From assembly GCF_009177065.1 (NCBI RefSeq), contig NZ_WEZF01000003.1:248001-312000 (forward strand): a stretch of DNA of 64,000 bases, written 5' to 3'. Source of the stretch: Tautonia marina. GTDB lineage: Bacteria > Planctomycetota > Planctomycetia > Isosphaerales > Isosphaeraceae. The notes under the pieces were generated by a model. That model made no database searches and had not been told where the DNA came from. It saw only the letters and a program-made list of their open reading frames with translations. Positions 17,751 to 26,865 of the stretch are shown in pieces (the first letter of the stretch is position 1; each line of letters begins with the position of its first letter). Made by a program: the position numbers and the translations under genes.

Positions 17751-18488
17751 TTACCCGCCCAGCAAGGTTTGGAGTAATCCCCGTTCCTTGGTTCCGGGGA
17801 CGACAATCCGGTCGCCGGGGAAGACCTGGTAATTTGTCGTCGTGTCGCCCCGATCTCGGATCGCTTCCCAGTCGATCCGCAACACGACATCGGGCTGACC
17901 AAGCGTCTGGGGTCGGGACAAATAGGCTTTCTCGGGGAGACTGTTCGGACGCAGTCCGGCCTGCAGAATCGCCCGGAGCACGGTTTCGCCACCCATGTAA
18001 GGAATCGGTCCCTGGTTGGAAACCGCACCGATGACGTAGAAAAACTTGCTGCGAGACGCATTCGCCAGGCGGACCGACACCTCGATTGGCTCGTCGGGCG
18101 GGTCGCCCTCGCTCTTGAGACGAGCCGTCAACCGCTCGGCGATGACCGCTTCGGCTTGCTCAAGAGTCAGGCCAACGACGGGAAACACCCCCCCGAAACC
18201 GAGGTCGATGACTCCGTCTGGTTGGACCGTGACGACCCGCTGAGTCAGGTCGATCGACGAGGGTCGAACGATGACTTCCAGTTCATCGGGTGGCTCGATC
18301 ACGTAGGGCGGGAGGATGACCTGATTCAGCTCTCGGGGCTGTCCCAGATCGACAACGCCGTACTGGGGAATCCGCCGCGCTTCCTTGCGCTGCTGCAAGG
18401 AACACCCGGAAACGATTCCCAGCACGACGAGGCCTGTCACCACGCCGAGTACGATGGAAATAAACGGTGCGCCCCCTCGTCCGGTCAT
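17751..18488 (-). CDS. Polysaccharide export lipoprotein (Wza-like, Poly_export/SLBB)
   Basis: The start at 18488 has GGGAGG 9 nt upstream; the longer frame upstream is Arg-rich and unlikely. The 245-residue product has a lipoprotein signal with lipobox VSGC (Cys29). The polysaccharide export domain follows (YVIEPPDELEVIV, then VTVQPDGVIDLGFGG), and then an SLBB-like domain (FFYVIGAVSNQGPIPYMGG). Such proteins form or contribute to the outer-membrane channel for exopolysaccharide. It is shorter than Wza (about 380), with a single SLBB domain. No tyrosine kinase or polymerase gene is adjacent, but a glycan/lipid-type locus lies divergently upstream. Confidence 0.85.
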   Translation of the reverse strand: MTGRGGAPFISIVLGVVTGLVVLGIVSGCSLQQRKEARRIPQYGVVDLGQPRELNQVILPPYVIEPPDELEVIVRPSSIDLTQRVVTVQPDGVIDLGFGGVFPVVGLTLEQAEAVIAERLTARLKSEGDPPDEPIEVSVRLANASRSKFFYVIGAVSNQGPIPYMGGETVLRAILQAGLRPNSLPEKAYLSRPQTLGQPDVVLRIDWEAIRDRGDTTTNYQVFPGDRIVVPGTKERGLLQTLLGG

Positions 18489-18799
18489 CGGACGACGCCT
18501 CCCTGGTCGCGGTGCCAATCCCTCGGCGAGTCTTCTCGGATGCCAGGCGCCATCCCGGCCGGCAATACTCAGGTCTCCTGTGGAGAGAGAATCGGCGCAG
18601 GGACGGCTCCGGCTTGATCGAATCTCGGATTGACCATCGGGGCCAACCGGGATAGGTTGCGACGTCCCTTCCGAATCTCGCCTTCGGTTCCGGCAAGCGT
18701 CTTCGCGGGAACTGCAAGAGCGGCCACTCAGGACGAGTGCCGCTTGAAGGGCATCGGAGGGAGTGGTCCTCCCGGCCAAATCATCGCGAAGGAGTGCGT
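18489..18799. other. Divergent intergenic region (311 bp)
   Basis: This separates the export lipoprotein (minus) from the phosphatase-superfamily gene (plus). It holds the ribosome binding sites of both (GGGAGG near 18500 on the minus strand and AAGGAG at 18789-18794). Promoters for both genes should be here, but no convincing hexamer pair was found. Confidence 0.5.
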
Positions 18800-20344
18800 A
18801 TGCCGGGTCCCGCCTCTCGGGTCGTCTATCTTGGGCTCGACGGCGCCACCGAAGCGGTTCTGCGGCCCGCCTTCGAACGAGGCTGGATGCCGAACCTGCA
18901 GGCACTCTGGCGACGATCGGCGACCGGCACGCTCTGGTCCTCCGAACCGATGGTCACGCCCGTCGCCTGGACCTCGTTTCTGACCGGCTGCCATCCCCCG
19001 ACCCACGGCATCCACGAGTTCCACTATCTCGACCCGGTCGATCGGACCATCTTGCCGAATCATGCCGGTCGGATTCGGGTGCCGACACTCTGGGATACGC
19101 TCTCGGAGCGTGGGCACGAGATCGTCAGCCTCGGCCTGCCCATGACCTATCCGCCGCCCGACGTCAGAGGTCTGGTCGTTGCCGGGTCCGACGCTCCGGG
19201 CTTGCAATGGGCGTTCGCCCAGTGCCCTGATTTCGGCGAGGAGATTCTCCGCGATCTCCCCGGCTACTCGCACAAGGTCCTCTGGAAGCGCCGACCGCGA
19301 TCGATCGAGGAGCTTCGAACCGTTTCTCGACACAATCAGGAGGTCTTTCGCGCTCAGGCCGACGCCGCCGAGCGAGCCGACGCCCGGTGCGACTGGACCG
19401 CCATGATGGTCCACTTCCACAACCTCGACGGCATTCAGCACCGCCTTTGGCCCTATCTCGACCTCGACGAGACGGCCGAACACCAACCCGACTGGACGGT
19501 CGAGGTCGTGAATTGCCTCCGAGAACTGGATCGGGCCGTCGGCCGACTGCTGGAACTGGCCTCTCGGCGAAACGCGGCCATCATCGCGCTTTCCGACCAC
19601 GGATTCGGTCCGTGCCGGGCGCTGGTTGATGTGAATGGCTTGCTCTGCCAGGCAGGGCTGCAGCGGAGACTTCCGTACGGTACGCGCATTTCCTACCGCA
19701 TGCGAAGGCTTCGAGACCGCTTCGATCGCTGGAAGCGACGACGGACCCCAGATGGCACCGCCCGCCGAGGGCCTCGGTCAATCGAAGGAGAGGTCGGCTG
19801 CGACTGGTCGAAAACGGTCGCGTTCGCGCCGTTCGGTCAGCTTTGCGGTTCGATCTTCCTGAACCCGAAGCTGGTCTCCGGTTCTTCGGCAGCGTCTCGG
19901 GTCATTGCGGAAATTATTGATACGTGCCGCGCTGCCGAAGACCCGGACACGGGACAACCGCTCTTTGCCGACGCCTTTGACGTGGCCGAGCGTTACAACC
20001 TTGACCCGGCAGCCGAGGGCCTACCTGACGTCCTCGCTCCCTCGACCGACGGCTACCAGGCGATGGCCAAATGGGATCCATTCTGCCGGTCGTTGCTCCG
20101 ACCCGATCCGAACTTACCGGCCACACACCGAACCGATGGCGTGGTCGCCATCGAGGCCCCCGGCATTCTGCCCGGCACCCGGCTCGACGCCGAGTTACCC
20201 GACATCGCTCCGACCTCGCTCTCGCTGCTCGGCCTGACCATCCCCGAGGTGATGGAAGGTCGGGTCCTTGAGGAGGTTCAAGACCTCTCCCGGATCCAGG
20301 CCGCTGCCGGCATGTCCCTTCCGCACCGGCCAGCCATTGATTGA
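18800..20344 (+). CDS. Alkaline phosphatase superfamily protein (type I phosphodiesterase/nucleotide pyrophosphatase-like)
   Basis: The start at 18800 has AAGGAG 5 nt upstream; the 514-residue product has no signal peptide. It opens VVYLGLDGATEAVLRPAFERG, where D13 of LGLDGA is the first metal ligand. PVAWTSFLTGCHPPTHGIHEF follows, with the Thr/Ser nucleophile region, and later a metal-ligand motif ALSDHGFGPC and, further on, the HRTDGV segment. This is the architecture of phosphodiesterase/phosphonoacetate-hydrolase-like enzymes. Lack of a signal peptide suggests a cytoplasmic substrate. The acyl carrier protein gene starts 63 nt downstream on the same strand, so the two are probably an operon. 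Confidence 0.85.
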   Translation: MPGPASRVVYLGLDGATEAVLRPAFERGWMPNLQALWRRSATGTLWSSEPMVTPVAWTSFLTGCHPPTHGIHEFHYLDPVDRTILPNHAGRIRVPTLWDTLSERGHEIVSLGLPMTYPPPDVRGLVVAGSDAPGLQWAFAQCPDFGEEILRDLPGYSHKVLWKRRPRSIEELRTVSRHNQEVFRAQADAAERADARCDWTAMMVHFHNLDGIQHRLWPYLDLDETAEHQPDWTVEVVNCLRELDRAVGRLLELASRRNAAIIALSDHGFGPCRALVDVNGLLCQAGLQRRLPYGTRISYRMRRLRDRFDRWKRRRTPDGTARRGPRSIEGEVGCDWSKTVAFAPFGQLCGSIFLNPKLVSGSSAASRVIAEIIDTCRAAEDPDTGQPLFADAFDVAERYNLDPAAEGLPDVLAPSTDGYQAMAKWDPFCRSLLRPDPNLPATHRTDGVVAIEAPGILPGTRLDAELPDIAPTSLSLLGLTIPEVMEGRVLEEVQDLSRIQAAAGMSLPHRPAID

Positions 20345-20407
20345 GCGAATTCGCCGATTGCGTTTTCCCTTCGTCTTCCGTAAACCGATCTTCCCAGGAC
20401 CGAGTTC

Positions 20408-20659
20408 ATGGACGCTATCCGAAGCACAATCCGAGATTTCCTCCTGCTGGAATTTCTTCCGGGAGAAGACCCCGACGAACTGACCGACCAGACCCCCCTG
20501 ATCACGGGTGGTGTGCTCGACTCGATCAGCACGCTGCGTCTGGTGGTGTTCCTCGAAGAACAGTTCCAGGTCAGTCTTGAAGCCCATGAGGCCGGCGTCG
20601 ACCATCTGGACACGGTCGAGCAGATTGCCTCGCTCATCTCTCGGAAGAAGGCCGCCTGA
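20408..20659 (+). CDS. Free-standing acyl carrier protein
   Basis: The product is 83 residues, the normal size for an acyl carrier protein. It has the four-helix pattern and the phosphopantetheine site GGVLDSISTLRLVVFLE with Ser39 (DSI in place of the common DSL). An AGGA lies 7 nt before the start. It differs from housekeeping AcpP, which is more acidic and carries DSLDTVELVM, so it is more likely a dedicated carrier. It is cotranscribed with the phosphatase-superfamily gene and convergent with a GH3-family gene, an adenylating family, suggesting that the carrier may receive an activated acyl group from a neighbouring enzyme. That link is inference. Confidence 0.9.
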   Translation: MDAIRSTIRDFLLLEFLPGEDPDELTDQTPLITGGVLDSISTLRLVVFLEEQFQVSLEAHEAGVDHLDTVEQIASLISRKKAA

Positions 20660-20674
20660 ACTCTGGATCAGGCG
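20653..20674 (+). terminator. Weak stem-loop at the end of the acyl carrier protein gene
   Basis: CGCCTGA (20653-20659) pairs with TCAGGCG (20668-20674) across an 8-nt loop, in the 18-nt gap between convergent genes and overlapping the ACP stop codon. There is no T-run, so it is only a candidate bidirectional terminator. Confidence 0.3.
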
Positions 20675-20677
20675 AAC

Positions 20678-22306
20678 TCAATACGGAGGCGTCATCGCCC
20701 CACCGACGGCGCGATCGTCCCGGACGGCTCCCGAATCTCGGAAAAATTCGGCCAGTTCGGCCGTGAGCTGGCCGGTGCCGTCCATGCGCGGCACCTTGTG
20801 CTGTCCTCCAAGTTTTCCCCGCGATCGCATCCAGTCGTTGAACGCTCCGGGACATACTGAGGAGAGCGCTGGCATTGGCAGGCCCACTCCTTCGACCCGG
20901 TGTGCCGCGTAGTCGGCATTACGTCGGCTCAGGTCGGCATCGAGGGCAGATCGGAAGGAATCGAGCGAGGTCGGCGGAGTCGAAAACTCGACCAGGAAGT
21001 GGTGATGGCCGAGAGCTCCCTCAAAGACTGGCCCGGCGTGCCACTCCTGAACGGCCGCCCCAGACTGCTCGGCCGCGAAGGCCATGGCGGCTTCGATTTC
21101 CTCGCTGATGAGATGCTCACCGAAGGCAGAAAGGGTGTACTTGGTTCTCCCGGTGAAACTCAGGAGGGGTGGGTCGAGCGATTCGAACCGCACCGTATCA
21201 CCGACCAAGTGCGCCCACATCCCCGCGCAGGTCGAGAGCACAATCGCATAGTTGACGCCGACCTGAACATTCCCGAGCCAGTGGCGTGACGGATCGGGAC
21301 GATCCAGCTCATCAACCGGGACAAACTCGAAAAACAGTCCGTTGCGTTCCAGGAGCCGGAGGAGGCCGGTTGCCTGATCTCCGTAGGCGATGAAGCCTTC
21401 GGAGCAGGGGTAGGTCTCCTGAAGCGCGATGCGATCGCTCCCGAGAATCCGATCGAACGCAGGTCGGTACGGGTCGAACTTCACCCCGCCGTGGACGACG
21501 ACTTCGAGCGTCGGCCAGACCTCGGCCACACTTCGCGCACCGCTCCGCTCCAGCAGACGCTCAAAGAACATCAGGAGCCAGCTCGGAACACCGCTGATCA
21601 GGGTAATCGGCTCCATACGACTCTGATCGACGAGGGTCGAAAGCTTTCGGTCCCAATCGGTCTCGTGAGCCAGATCGATGGGGGGAAAGGTGTACGGGCG
21701 GAGGATATCACTCACCTCAAGGGATGCGATCGCGCTGAGGTCCCCTTGATGGACTCCGGGAGCGGGTGTTTCCAGGTCGGTCGATCCGCCGAGGAAGAAA
21801 ATCTTTCCCTCGAAGATTCGGGAATCGGGGCGGGAGGCCATGAACGACCCGACCATCGACCAGGCCGCGGCTCGGTTCGAGGCCAGCATCTCACGAGAGA
21901 CGGGAATATATTTGGTCGTTCCCTGCGTCGTCCCGCTGGTCAGGGCGAAATAGGGGATGAGTCCGGGCCAGGTGACATCGCGCAGCGTCGGATACGGTTC
22001 GGCGAGATAATCGTTCCAGAATTGTTCGTATGTCCGAAGTGGAACCGATCGCTGAAAGGTCTCGACCAGCCGATCTTGCGAGGCTTTCCCTTCTCGAAGA
22101 ATGGTCTCGAACAGGTGGTCGCGTCCAAATCGCGTTCGGCGGGCCTTGGAGAGCAATCGATTCAGTTGCCCGGCCTGAGCGGAGGCCGCGTCGACGGTTC
22201 GAGAGGATTCCGAGACGCGGGCCGCGGCACGGATCGCCCGGTTCACGACGGCCTTGATGGGAGGGAGACCAGCGATCCAGGGCAGGGGGGACAATGCTCG
22301 ACTCAT
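20678..22306 (-). CDS. GH3 auxin-responsive promoter family protein (acyl-adenylating type)
   Basis: The product is 542 residues, the usual size for bacterial GH3 proteins. Motifs in order are QLNRLLSKARRTRFGRDHLF, the ATP-binding motif YFALTSGTTQGTTKYIPVS, the middle part ISGVPSWLLMFFERLLERSG, EGFIAYGD, and SFTGRTKYTLSAFGEHLISE near the hinge. In plants GH3 enzymes adenylate carboxylic acids and join them to amino acids; the bacterial proteins are mostly uncharacterised. It is encoded beside a free-standing ACP and upstream of a methyltransferase gene (89 nt) on the same strand. The real substrate is unknown. No strong ribosome binding site precedes the ATG. Confidence 0.87.
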   Translation of the reverse strand: MSRALSPLPWIAGLPPIKAVVNRAIRAAARVSESSRTVDAASAQAGQLNRLLSKARRTRFGRDHLFETILREGKASQDRLVETFQRSVPLRTYEQFWNDYLAEPYPTLRDVTWPGLIPYFALTSGTTQGTTKYIPVSREMLASNRAAAWSMVGSFMASRPDSRIFEGKIFFLGGSTDLETPAPGVHQGDLSAIASLEVSDILRPYTFPPIDLAHETDWDRKLSTLVDQSRMEPITLISGVPSWLLMFFERLLERSGARSVAEVWPTLEVVVHGGVKFDPYRPAFDRILGSDRIALQETYPCSEGFIAYGDQATGLLRLLERNGLFFEFVPVDELDRPDPSRHWLGNVQVGVNYAIVLSTCAGMWAHLVGDTVRFESLDPPLLSFTGRTKYTLSAFGEHLISEEIEAAMAFAAEQSGAAVQEWHAGPVFEGALGHHHFLVEFSTPPTSLDSFRSALDADLSRRNADYAAHRVEGVGLPMPALSSVCPGAFNDWMRSRGKLGGQHKVPRMDGTGQLTAELAEFFRDSGAVRDDRAVGGAMTPPY

Positions 22307-22395
22307 CGGATCAGGAGGTCGCGCGGGTTAAGAGGCCGAATCGCCCGGAATCGCAACGGAGCGCCAAGGCCGTTGAATCGTGCTTTGAGCGCGGG

Positions 22396-22977
22396 TCAAT
22401 CGACGATGGGCTTGACGCCCCGGCAGAAATACGCACCGGCGGGAGGGATGTTTCGCGGTTCGAAGGTGAACTTCACCTCGTCGAAATAACGGCGATAGAA
22501 GCGGAGATAGACCCAGGGCATCTCCGTAATTTGATTGAAGGTTCCCGAAGGTTTCAGCACCTGCCCGACCATCCGGAACAGATCGCGCTGAAGGTCCTTG
22601 GGGAACGAAGGAACGGGTAAGCCCGAGACGATGGTATCCGCCTTTTCGATCCCGCGCTCCTGGAGCATGGCGGGCAGGTCGCGGACATCACCTTCGATGA
22701 TGTCGAGGTTCGGTCGGGGTGGGAACCGTTCGCGGAGGACCTTCACGAAATCGGCGTCGCGTTCGAGCACCACGAGGCGGCAATCCGGGTGGGCTCTCTC
22801 GACCAGTTCATGGGTGATCGGGCCGGTCCCGGCTCCCAGTTCGATCAGGACCCGAGCGTGGTCCCAGTCGATATTCCGCACGGTGGTCCGAGATAACCAG
22901 GGACTGCTGGGAGCAAGGCTGGCGATGGCCGTTCCATGTCGGAGAAACTTGCCAAGAAAGAGAAACGAATCGTTCAT
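22396..22977 (-). CDS. Class I SAM-dependent methyltransferase (phospholipid N-methyltransferase/rRNA dimethylase-like)
   Basis: I start at the ATG at 22977 (MNDSFLFLGKFLRHG), giving 193 residues; a TTG at 23079 overlapping the previous stop would add 34 residues. Motif I is VLIELGAGTGPITHELVER and motif II is VVLERDADFVKVLRERFP. IIEGDVRDLP and IVSGLPVPSFP follow; the latter is like the NLPY-type motif of KsgA and PmtA. The small size and N-terminal helix FLRHGTAIASLAPSS resemble phospholipid N-methyltransferases. It is downstream of an alpha/beta hydrolase gene on the same strand. The substrate is unproven. Confidence 0.82.
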   Translation of the reverse strand: MNDSFLFLGKFLRHGTAIASLAPSSPWLSRTTVRNIDWDHARVLIELGAGTGPITHELVERAHPDCRLVVLERDADFVKVLRERFPPRPNLDIIEGDVRDLPAMLQERGIEKADTIVSGLPVPSFPKDLQRDLFRMVGQVLKPSGTFNQITEMPWVYLRFYRRYFDEVKFTFEPRNIPPAGAYFCRGVKPIVD

Positions 22978-23075
22978 GGAACCCCGAACCAAGGGGGAGT
23001 GGCGGAGTGTTCCGGTCGAAGACAGAAGCTCGACCGAAACACCAGGAGAGTCGATTCCGACGTCGGGGAATCGGT

Positions 23076-23933
23076 TCAAAGAGGCGTGACACCCCGAGGC
23101 TTCTTCAAGACCCGGCGAGCGCTCAGGGTCGGCGGAATGGAGCCGAGCCGGTTCTTGAGGAATCGGATGACCAGTTTATTGACCAGCCCCGCCCGCTCGA
23201 TCTGAGGGGCATGACCGCATCGCGGAATGACAATCTGTCGGGACTGCGGCATGCTGTCGGCCGCTCGAATCGAACCGGGAATGTCGGCGATGATCCGGTC
23301 GTCCTGCCCCCAAATCAAGAGTGTTGGGTGTGGGACCTGACTTAACAGGTTGCCAACCGAGTGGCCAACCGTTCCTCGAAGGGTCCGCAGCACCCCTTTC
23401 TTCCACCGCCGATCCTGAAACTTCTGCTCAATGGCCTCGACCAGCTCGTCTCCGGCAAACTGGGTTTTAAAGAAAACCGAGCGGACGAGGGAGTCGTAAT
23501 CGCTTCGACGCACTCCGTCCATGATCGGCAAGTTCTCCTCGCCGTGCAGACCGGAGGGGCAGATCAGAACCAGTTTCGTCACCTTCTCCGGATACCGAGC
23601 GGCGTAGGTCAGCAGAATCTGACCGCCGAGGCTCGATCCGACCAGGTCGTACGGTGGCTTCTGGACAAACTCGTCGAGGTATCGAGCAAGCCGATCGGTG
23701 AGGTAGTTGATCGTGACCTCGCCACCCGCCTCGATATGGCGATGGAGATCGTCCCCGTCATAGACGAGCAATTCGGGAACTTTCACGTCGAAATGACGTG
23801 ACCAGGAATGCCGGTTGGCAAACCAGCTCTCGGATTGCTCGGCAAGCCCATTGACCAGGACAAGGGGATTGGAACGCCGATAGCTCCGGAGAGCCAGGGG
23901 CATATTGAAGAAATGGCGCCCGTTCGTCTTCAT
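23076..23933 (-). CDS. Alpha/beta hydrolase
   Basis: I start at the ATG at 23933 (MKTNGRHFFNMPLALRSY), giving 285 residues; the open frame upstream is low-quality. The fold is clear: PLVLVNGLAEQSESW (oxyanion-hole loop), YDLVGSSLGGQILLTYAARY with nucleophile Ser101, LLIWGQDDRIIADI (acid), and IPRCGHAPQIERAGLV (His). No signal peptide is seen. Its specificity cannot be told; relatives include esterases and C-C hydrolases. The methyltransferase gene follows it on the same strand, overlapping the stop if the TTG start is used, so the two are probably cotranscribed. Confidence 0.85.
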   Translation of the reverse strand: MKTNGRHFFNMPLALRSYRRSNPLVLVNGLAEQSESWFANRHSWSRHFDVKVPELLVYDGDDLHRHIEAGGEVTINYLTDRLARYLDEFVQKPPYDLVGSSLGGQILLTYAARYPEKVTKLVLICPSGLHGEENLPIMDGVRRSDYDSLVRSVFFKTQFAGDELVEAIEQKFQDRRWKKGVLRTLRGTVGHSVGNLLSQVPHPTLLIWGQDDRIIADIPGSIRAADSMPQSRQIVIPRCGHAPQIERAGLVNKLVIRFLKNRLGSIPPTLSARRVLKKPRGVTPL

Positions 23934-24263
23934 CGGATCGGTCGACTCTCGGATGCACAAGGGGAAATCCGGCCGGGAAAGGGCCGAGCGTCCTGGGCAA
24001 TTGAAGGGGAATTCCCGAATATTCCCAGACTCAACTCCCAGGACTGAAGTGGCAAGTCTACCATACGATCTCTGAGGCTCGACACGCTTTCCCCTCCTAA
24101 CATCCATGACTTTTTGGTGAAGAATTCCCGCCCCCGCGACTCTTGCTTCGGAGAGGTGCCGCGTATGATCCCTGACGGAGCCAGATCCACGGGGTCCTCG
24201 GCTGCGTTGAGGTCTCGATCATCACACCCTCCCGAACCGTTTTGAGAGAAAGGCTCTGGTCTG
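23934..24263. other. Divergent intergenic region (330 bp)
   Basis: This separates the alpha/beta hydrolase (minus) from the TIGR01777 epimerase (plus). Reading frames here are short and of poor coding quality. An AT-richer patch at about 24045-24125 is the likely promoter area, but no clear hexamer pair was identified. Confidence 0.4.
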
Positions 24264-25238
24264 ATGCGCGTGTTTCTTGCGGGGGGAACCGGATTGATCG
24301 GTTCCCGATTGATTCAGGAGCTGCTCAACCGAGGCGATCAGCCCGTGGTCCTCACCCGTCGGGCATCCTCTGTGCAAGATCGGCCCGAGTTCCGACAGGT
24401 TGACGTGGTGCAGGGGGACCCAACCACGAGCGGCCCCTGGCAAGAGAAGGTCGACGGCTGTGAAGCCGTGGTCAATCTCACCGGTCACAATCTGTTTGCC
24501 AAGCGATGGTCGCCCGAGGTGAAACGCCTGATCCGAGACAGCCGGGTTCACTCGACCGAGCATCTCGCCTCGGCCGTTGACCAGGCAACGAAACGCCCCT
24601 CTGTCTTCGTACAAGGGTCTGCCATCGGCTATTACGGCATGACCGGTGATGAGGAGCTGACCGAATCGAGCCCCTCCGGCACGGACTTCATGGCGGTCAT
24701 CTGCCGAGAGTGGGAAGATGCCTCCCGATCGGTCACCGATCGGGGAACGCGCCTGGTAATCCTGCGGACGGGGATCGTGCTGGCGAAGGGAGAAGGGGCG
24801 CTTGGGGTGATGACCCCCCTGTTCAAATGGCTTCCCGGCGGGGCGGCCCCCGTCGGAAGCGGCTCGAACCCCTTGATGCCAGGGACCGGAAACCAGTGGA
24901 TGAGCTGGATTCATCTGACGGACATCGTCGGCCTGATCTTGCTCGCGATCGACTCGAAGGACGCCCAGGGACCGATCAACGGCACCGCTCCGAACCCGGT
25001 ACGGAATGTCGAGTTTTCCAGGGAACTCGCCCGGGTGCTGCACCGTCCGTTTTTACCAATCGGACCGCCCGATTTCCTTCTACGAACCGTTCTCGGAGAG
25101 GTCGCTCAGACAGTCACCAAGGGGCAGCGCGTCGTGCCGGCCAGGGCCATCGAACTTGGCTATCGCTTCGCGTTCCCTGAACTGACCGGAGCGCTTCAGG
25201 ACCTGCTCGGCTCCAAGGCACACTCGGCAGCCTTCTGA
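24264..25238 (+). CDS. TIGR01777 family NAD(P)-dependent epimerase (YfcH-like)
   Basis: The product is 324 residues. It opens MRVFLAGGTGLIGSRLIQEL (NAD(P)-binding Rossmann motif GGTGLIG), then VVNLTGHNLFAKRWSPEVKR and the YxxxK-like region SAIGYYGMTGDEELTE typical of the family. RTGIVLAKGEGALGVMTPLF and MSWIHLTDIVGLI follow, and the C-terminal DUF1731 part (RVVPARAIELGYRFAFPEL) closes it. Length and order match YfcH/SULA-like proteins, whose reaction is not established. The gene is monocistronic and convergent with the kinase gene (22 nt gap). Confidence 0.92.
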   Translation: MRVFLAGGTGLIGSRLIQELLNRGDQPVVLTRRASSVQDRPEFRQVDVVQGDPTTSGPWQEKVDGCEAVVNLTGHNLFAKRWSPEVKRLIRDSRVHSTEHLASAVDQATKRPSVFVQGSAIGYYGMTGDEELTESSPSGTDFMAVICREWEDASRSVTDRGTRLVILRTGIVLAKGEGALGVMTPLFKWLPGGAAPVGSGSNPLMPGTGNQWMSWIHLTDIVGLILLAIDSKDAQGPINGTAPNPVRNVEFSRELARVLHRPFLPIGPPDFLLRTVLGEVAQTVTKGQRVVPARAIELGYRFAFPELTGALQDLLGSKAHSAAF

Positions 25239-25260
25239 AGCCGGCAAGAACCTGCAGAGC

Positions 25261-26553
25261 TCATCCTCCGGCGAGCATTCCCACGATCACCCCCGCGCCG
25301 AACGCAAACCCGAGCAACCCCAGGAGTACAAGCAAGGCCCCAATGGCTGATCGCTCTGCCAGCCGGGCGATCGGCTGAAACCAGGCCGGGTAGCTGGGGG
25401 CAACCTTCACATATTTCGTCTGGGGCGGCGGTGGAGGTGTGGGAGGCGATGGTGGAGCCGGAGCGGGCTTCACTGTCGGAGATGCCGCCACGGCTTGACT
25501 CGCCGATCGTTTGCGCACGAGTGATTGAAGGGCCTCGGCAGCGGCGGCCGCAGTGGGATACCGTTCCGAAGGTTGTCTCGCCATCAGGCGACAGAGTACC
25601 TCGATCACCCGATCAGGTAAGTCGGGACGGAGTTCCTTCACCGGCACCGGTTCCTGATTGATCCGAGCGAACATCCGATCGAGCGGGGAGGTCCCCGGAT
25701 ACGGCAAGCGGCCGGTCAGGAGGTGATACATCGTGCAGCCGAGGCTGAACAGGTCACTCACTGGCGACAATTCCTTACCCATCGCCTGCTCGGGAGACAT
25801 GTAATCCACCGTCCCGACTGCGACCCCGTCGGCCGTGGCGAAGGCTGATTGATCGTCGGCCTCCATCAAGGTTGCCAGGCCAAGGTCGAGGACCTTGATC
25901 GTTCCATCTGAGCCGAGCAGGAGATTGGAGGGCTTGATGTCTCGATGCACGATCCCCTGATCATGGGCGTGCTGCAATCCCAGAGCGGCTTGAGCGATGT
26001 AACCCACCAGTTCGGCCGCGGGAATCCTTCCTTTGGACCGAAGCCGCTGCCCAAGACTATCTCCGGCGACGTACTCCATGGCGATGTAAAGGATGCCACG
26101 ATCCTTATCTGCATCGAAGGCGCGAACCACGTTCGGATGATCGAGTTTGCCGACCAGTCGCATTTCCCGCTGGAACCGGGCAACCACCCGCTCGTTGTTG
26201 CTGATCTCAGGTGCAATGATCTTCAAGGCTGAGATCCGGTCCATCATCCGGTGCTTCGCCTTGTAGACCCGGCCCATCGAGCCGGCGCCAAGCTTCTCCA
26301 GAATCACATACCGCCCGATGGACAACGACCCGGGCCGGTTGGCGAGAAGGCGCTTCGCCTGGTACTCGGTCAGCATCTCCTCGCTGATCAGTTGCTGGGC
26401 CAGTTCGCTCGAGTCCATCGGGTAGTCACCGGCCAGGACTTTGGAACGAATGTCAGCCAGGCGATTCTCGGAGACAATGGCCGCCCGTTTGAGCGTGTCG
26501 AGAAACTCGACGGGGACATCGCTCTCAGATCGTGGCCGATCGCTCGTTGCCAT
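25261..26553 (-). CDS. Membrane-anchored Ser/Thr protein kinase
   Basis: The start at 26553 (MATSDRPRSES) gives 430 residues. An N-terminal helical region of about 75 residues (LAQQLISEEMLTEYQAKRLL) resembles the planctomycete kinase leader. The kinase domain follows: glycine loop LGAGSMGRVYKAK, Lys111 (SALKII), catalytic HRDIKPSNLLL with Asp205, DLGLA (Asp223) in place of DFG, and APE-region YMSPEQA. A Pro-rich linker and one C-terminal membrane helix (GALLVLLGLLGFAFGAGVIV) end the protein, so the kinase faces the cytoplasm with almost nothing outside. All key catalytic residues are present. The substrate is unknown. Confidence 0.93.
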   Translation of the reverse strand: MATSDRPRSESDVPVEFLDTLKRAAIVSENRLADIRSKVLAGDYPMDSSELAQQLISEEMLTEYQAKRLLANRPGSLSIGRYVILEKLGAGSMGRVYKAKHRMMDRISALKIIAPEISNNERVVARFQREMRLVGKLDHPNVVRAFDADKDRGILYIAMEYVAGDSLGQRLRSKGRIPAAELVGYIAQAALGLQHAHDQGIVHRDIKPSNLLLGSDGTIKVLDLGLATLMEADDQSAFATADGVAVGTVDYMSPEQAMGKELSPVSDLFSLGCTMYHLLTGRLPYPGTSPLDRMFARINQEPVPVKELRPDLPDRVIEVLCRLMARQPSERYPTAAAAAEALQSLVRKRSASQAVAASPTVKPAPAPPSPPTPPPPPQTKYVKVAPSYPAWFQPIARLAERSAIGALLVLLGLLGFAFGAGVIVGMLAGG

Positions 26554-26865
26554 GACGCGGAATCCCCGGCTGGTTTTCGTCGATGGTCGCCTTGACCTCA
26601 CACCCCTCAAGCACTGTCAAGACACTAACATACGACTCAGGTCGAAACAATCGATTCGGGTGACGCGCACGCCGACCGTGCCCCCTTGTTCCCGATGGTC
26701 CCGATCGAGTAAAACGCTGTTTCACGAGCCATTCCAGTCAACCGGGCGGTTCGAACCGCTGAGTGGTTGATCGCCGGCTCCAGAACCTCCTCGGCTCGAC
26801 GGCTCCCGACCCCGGAAGTGCCGAGCCTTTCCCGCGTTGTGACGTAGCCAAAGAGAGAGACGCCC
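26554..26865. other. Divergent intergenic region (312 bp)
   Basis: This lies between the kinase (minus) and the HAD hydrolase (plus). Only short poor-quality frames are present. A TTGACA-like site occurs on the minus strand near 26615-26620, but no matching -10 element is convincing. Confidence 0.4.
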
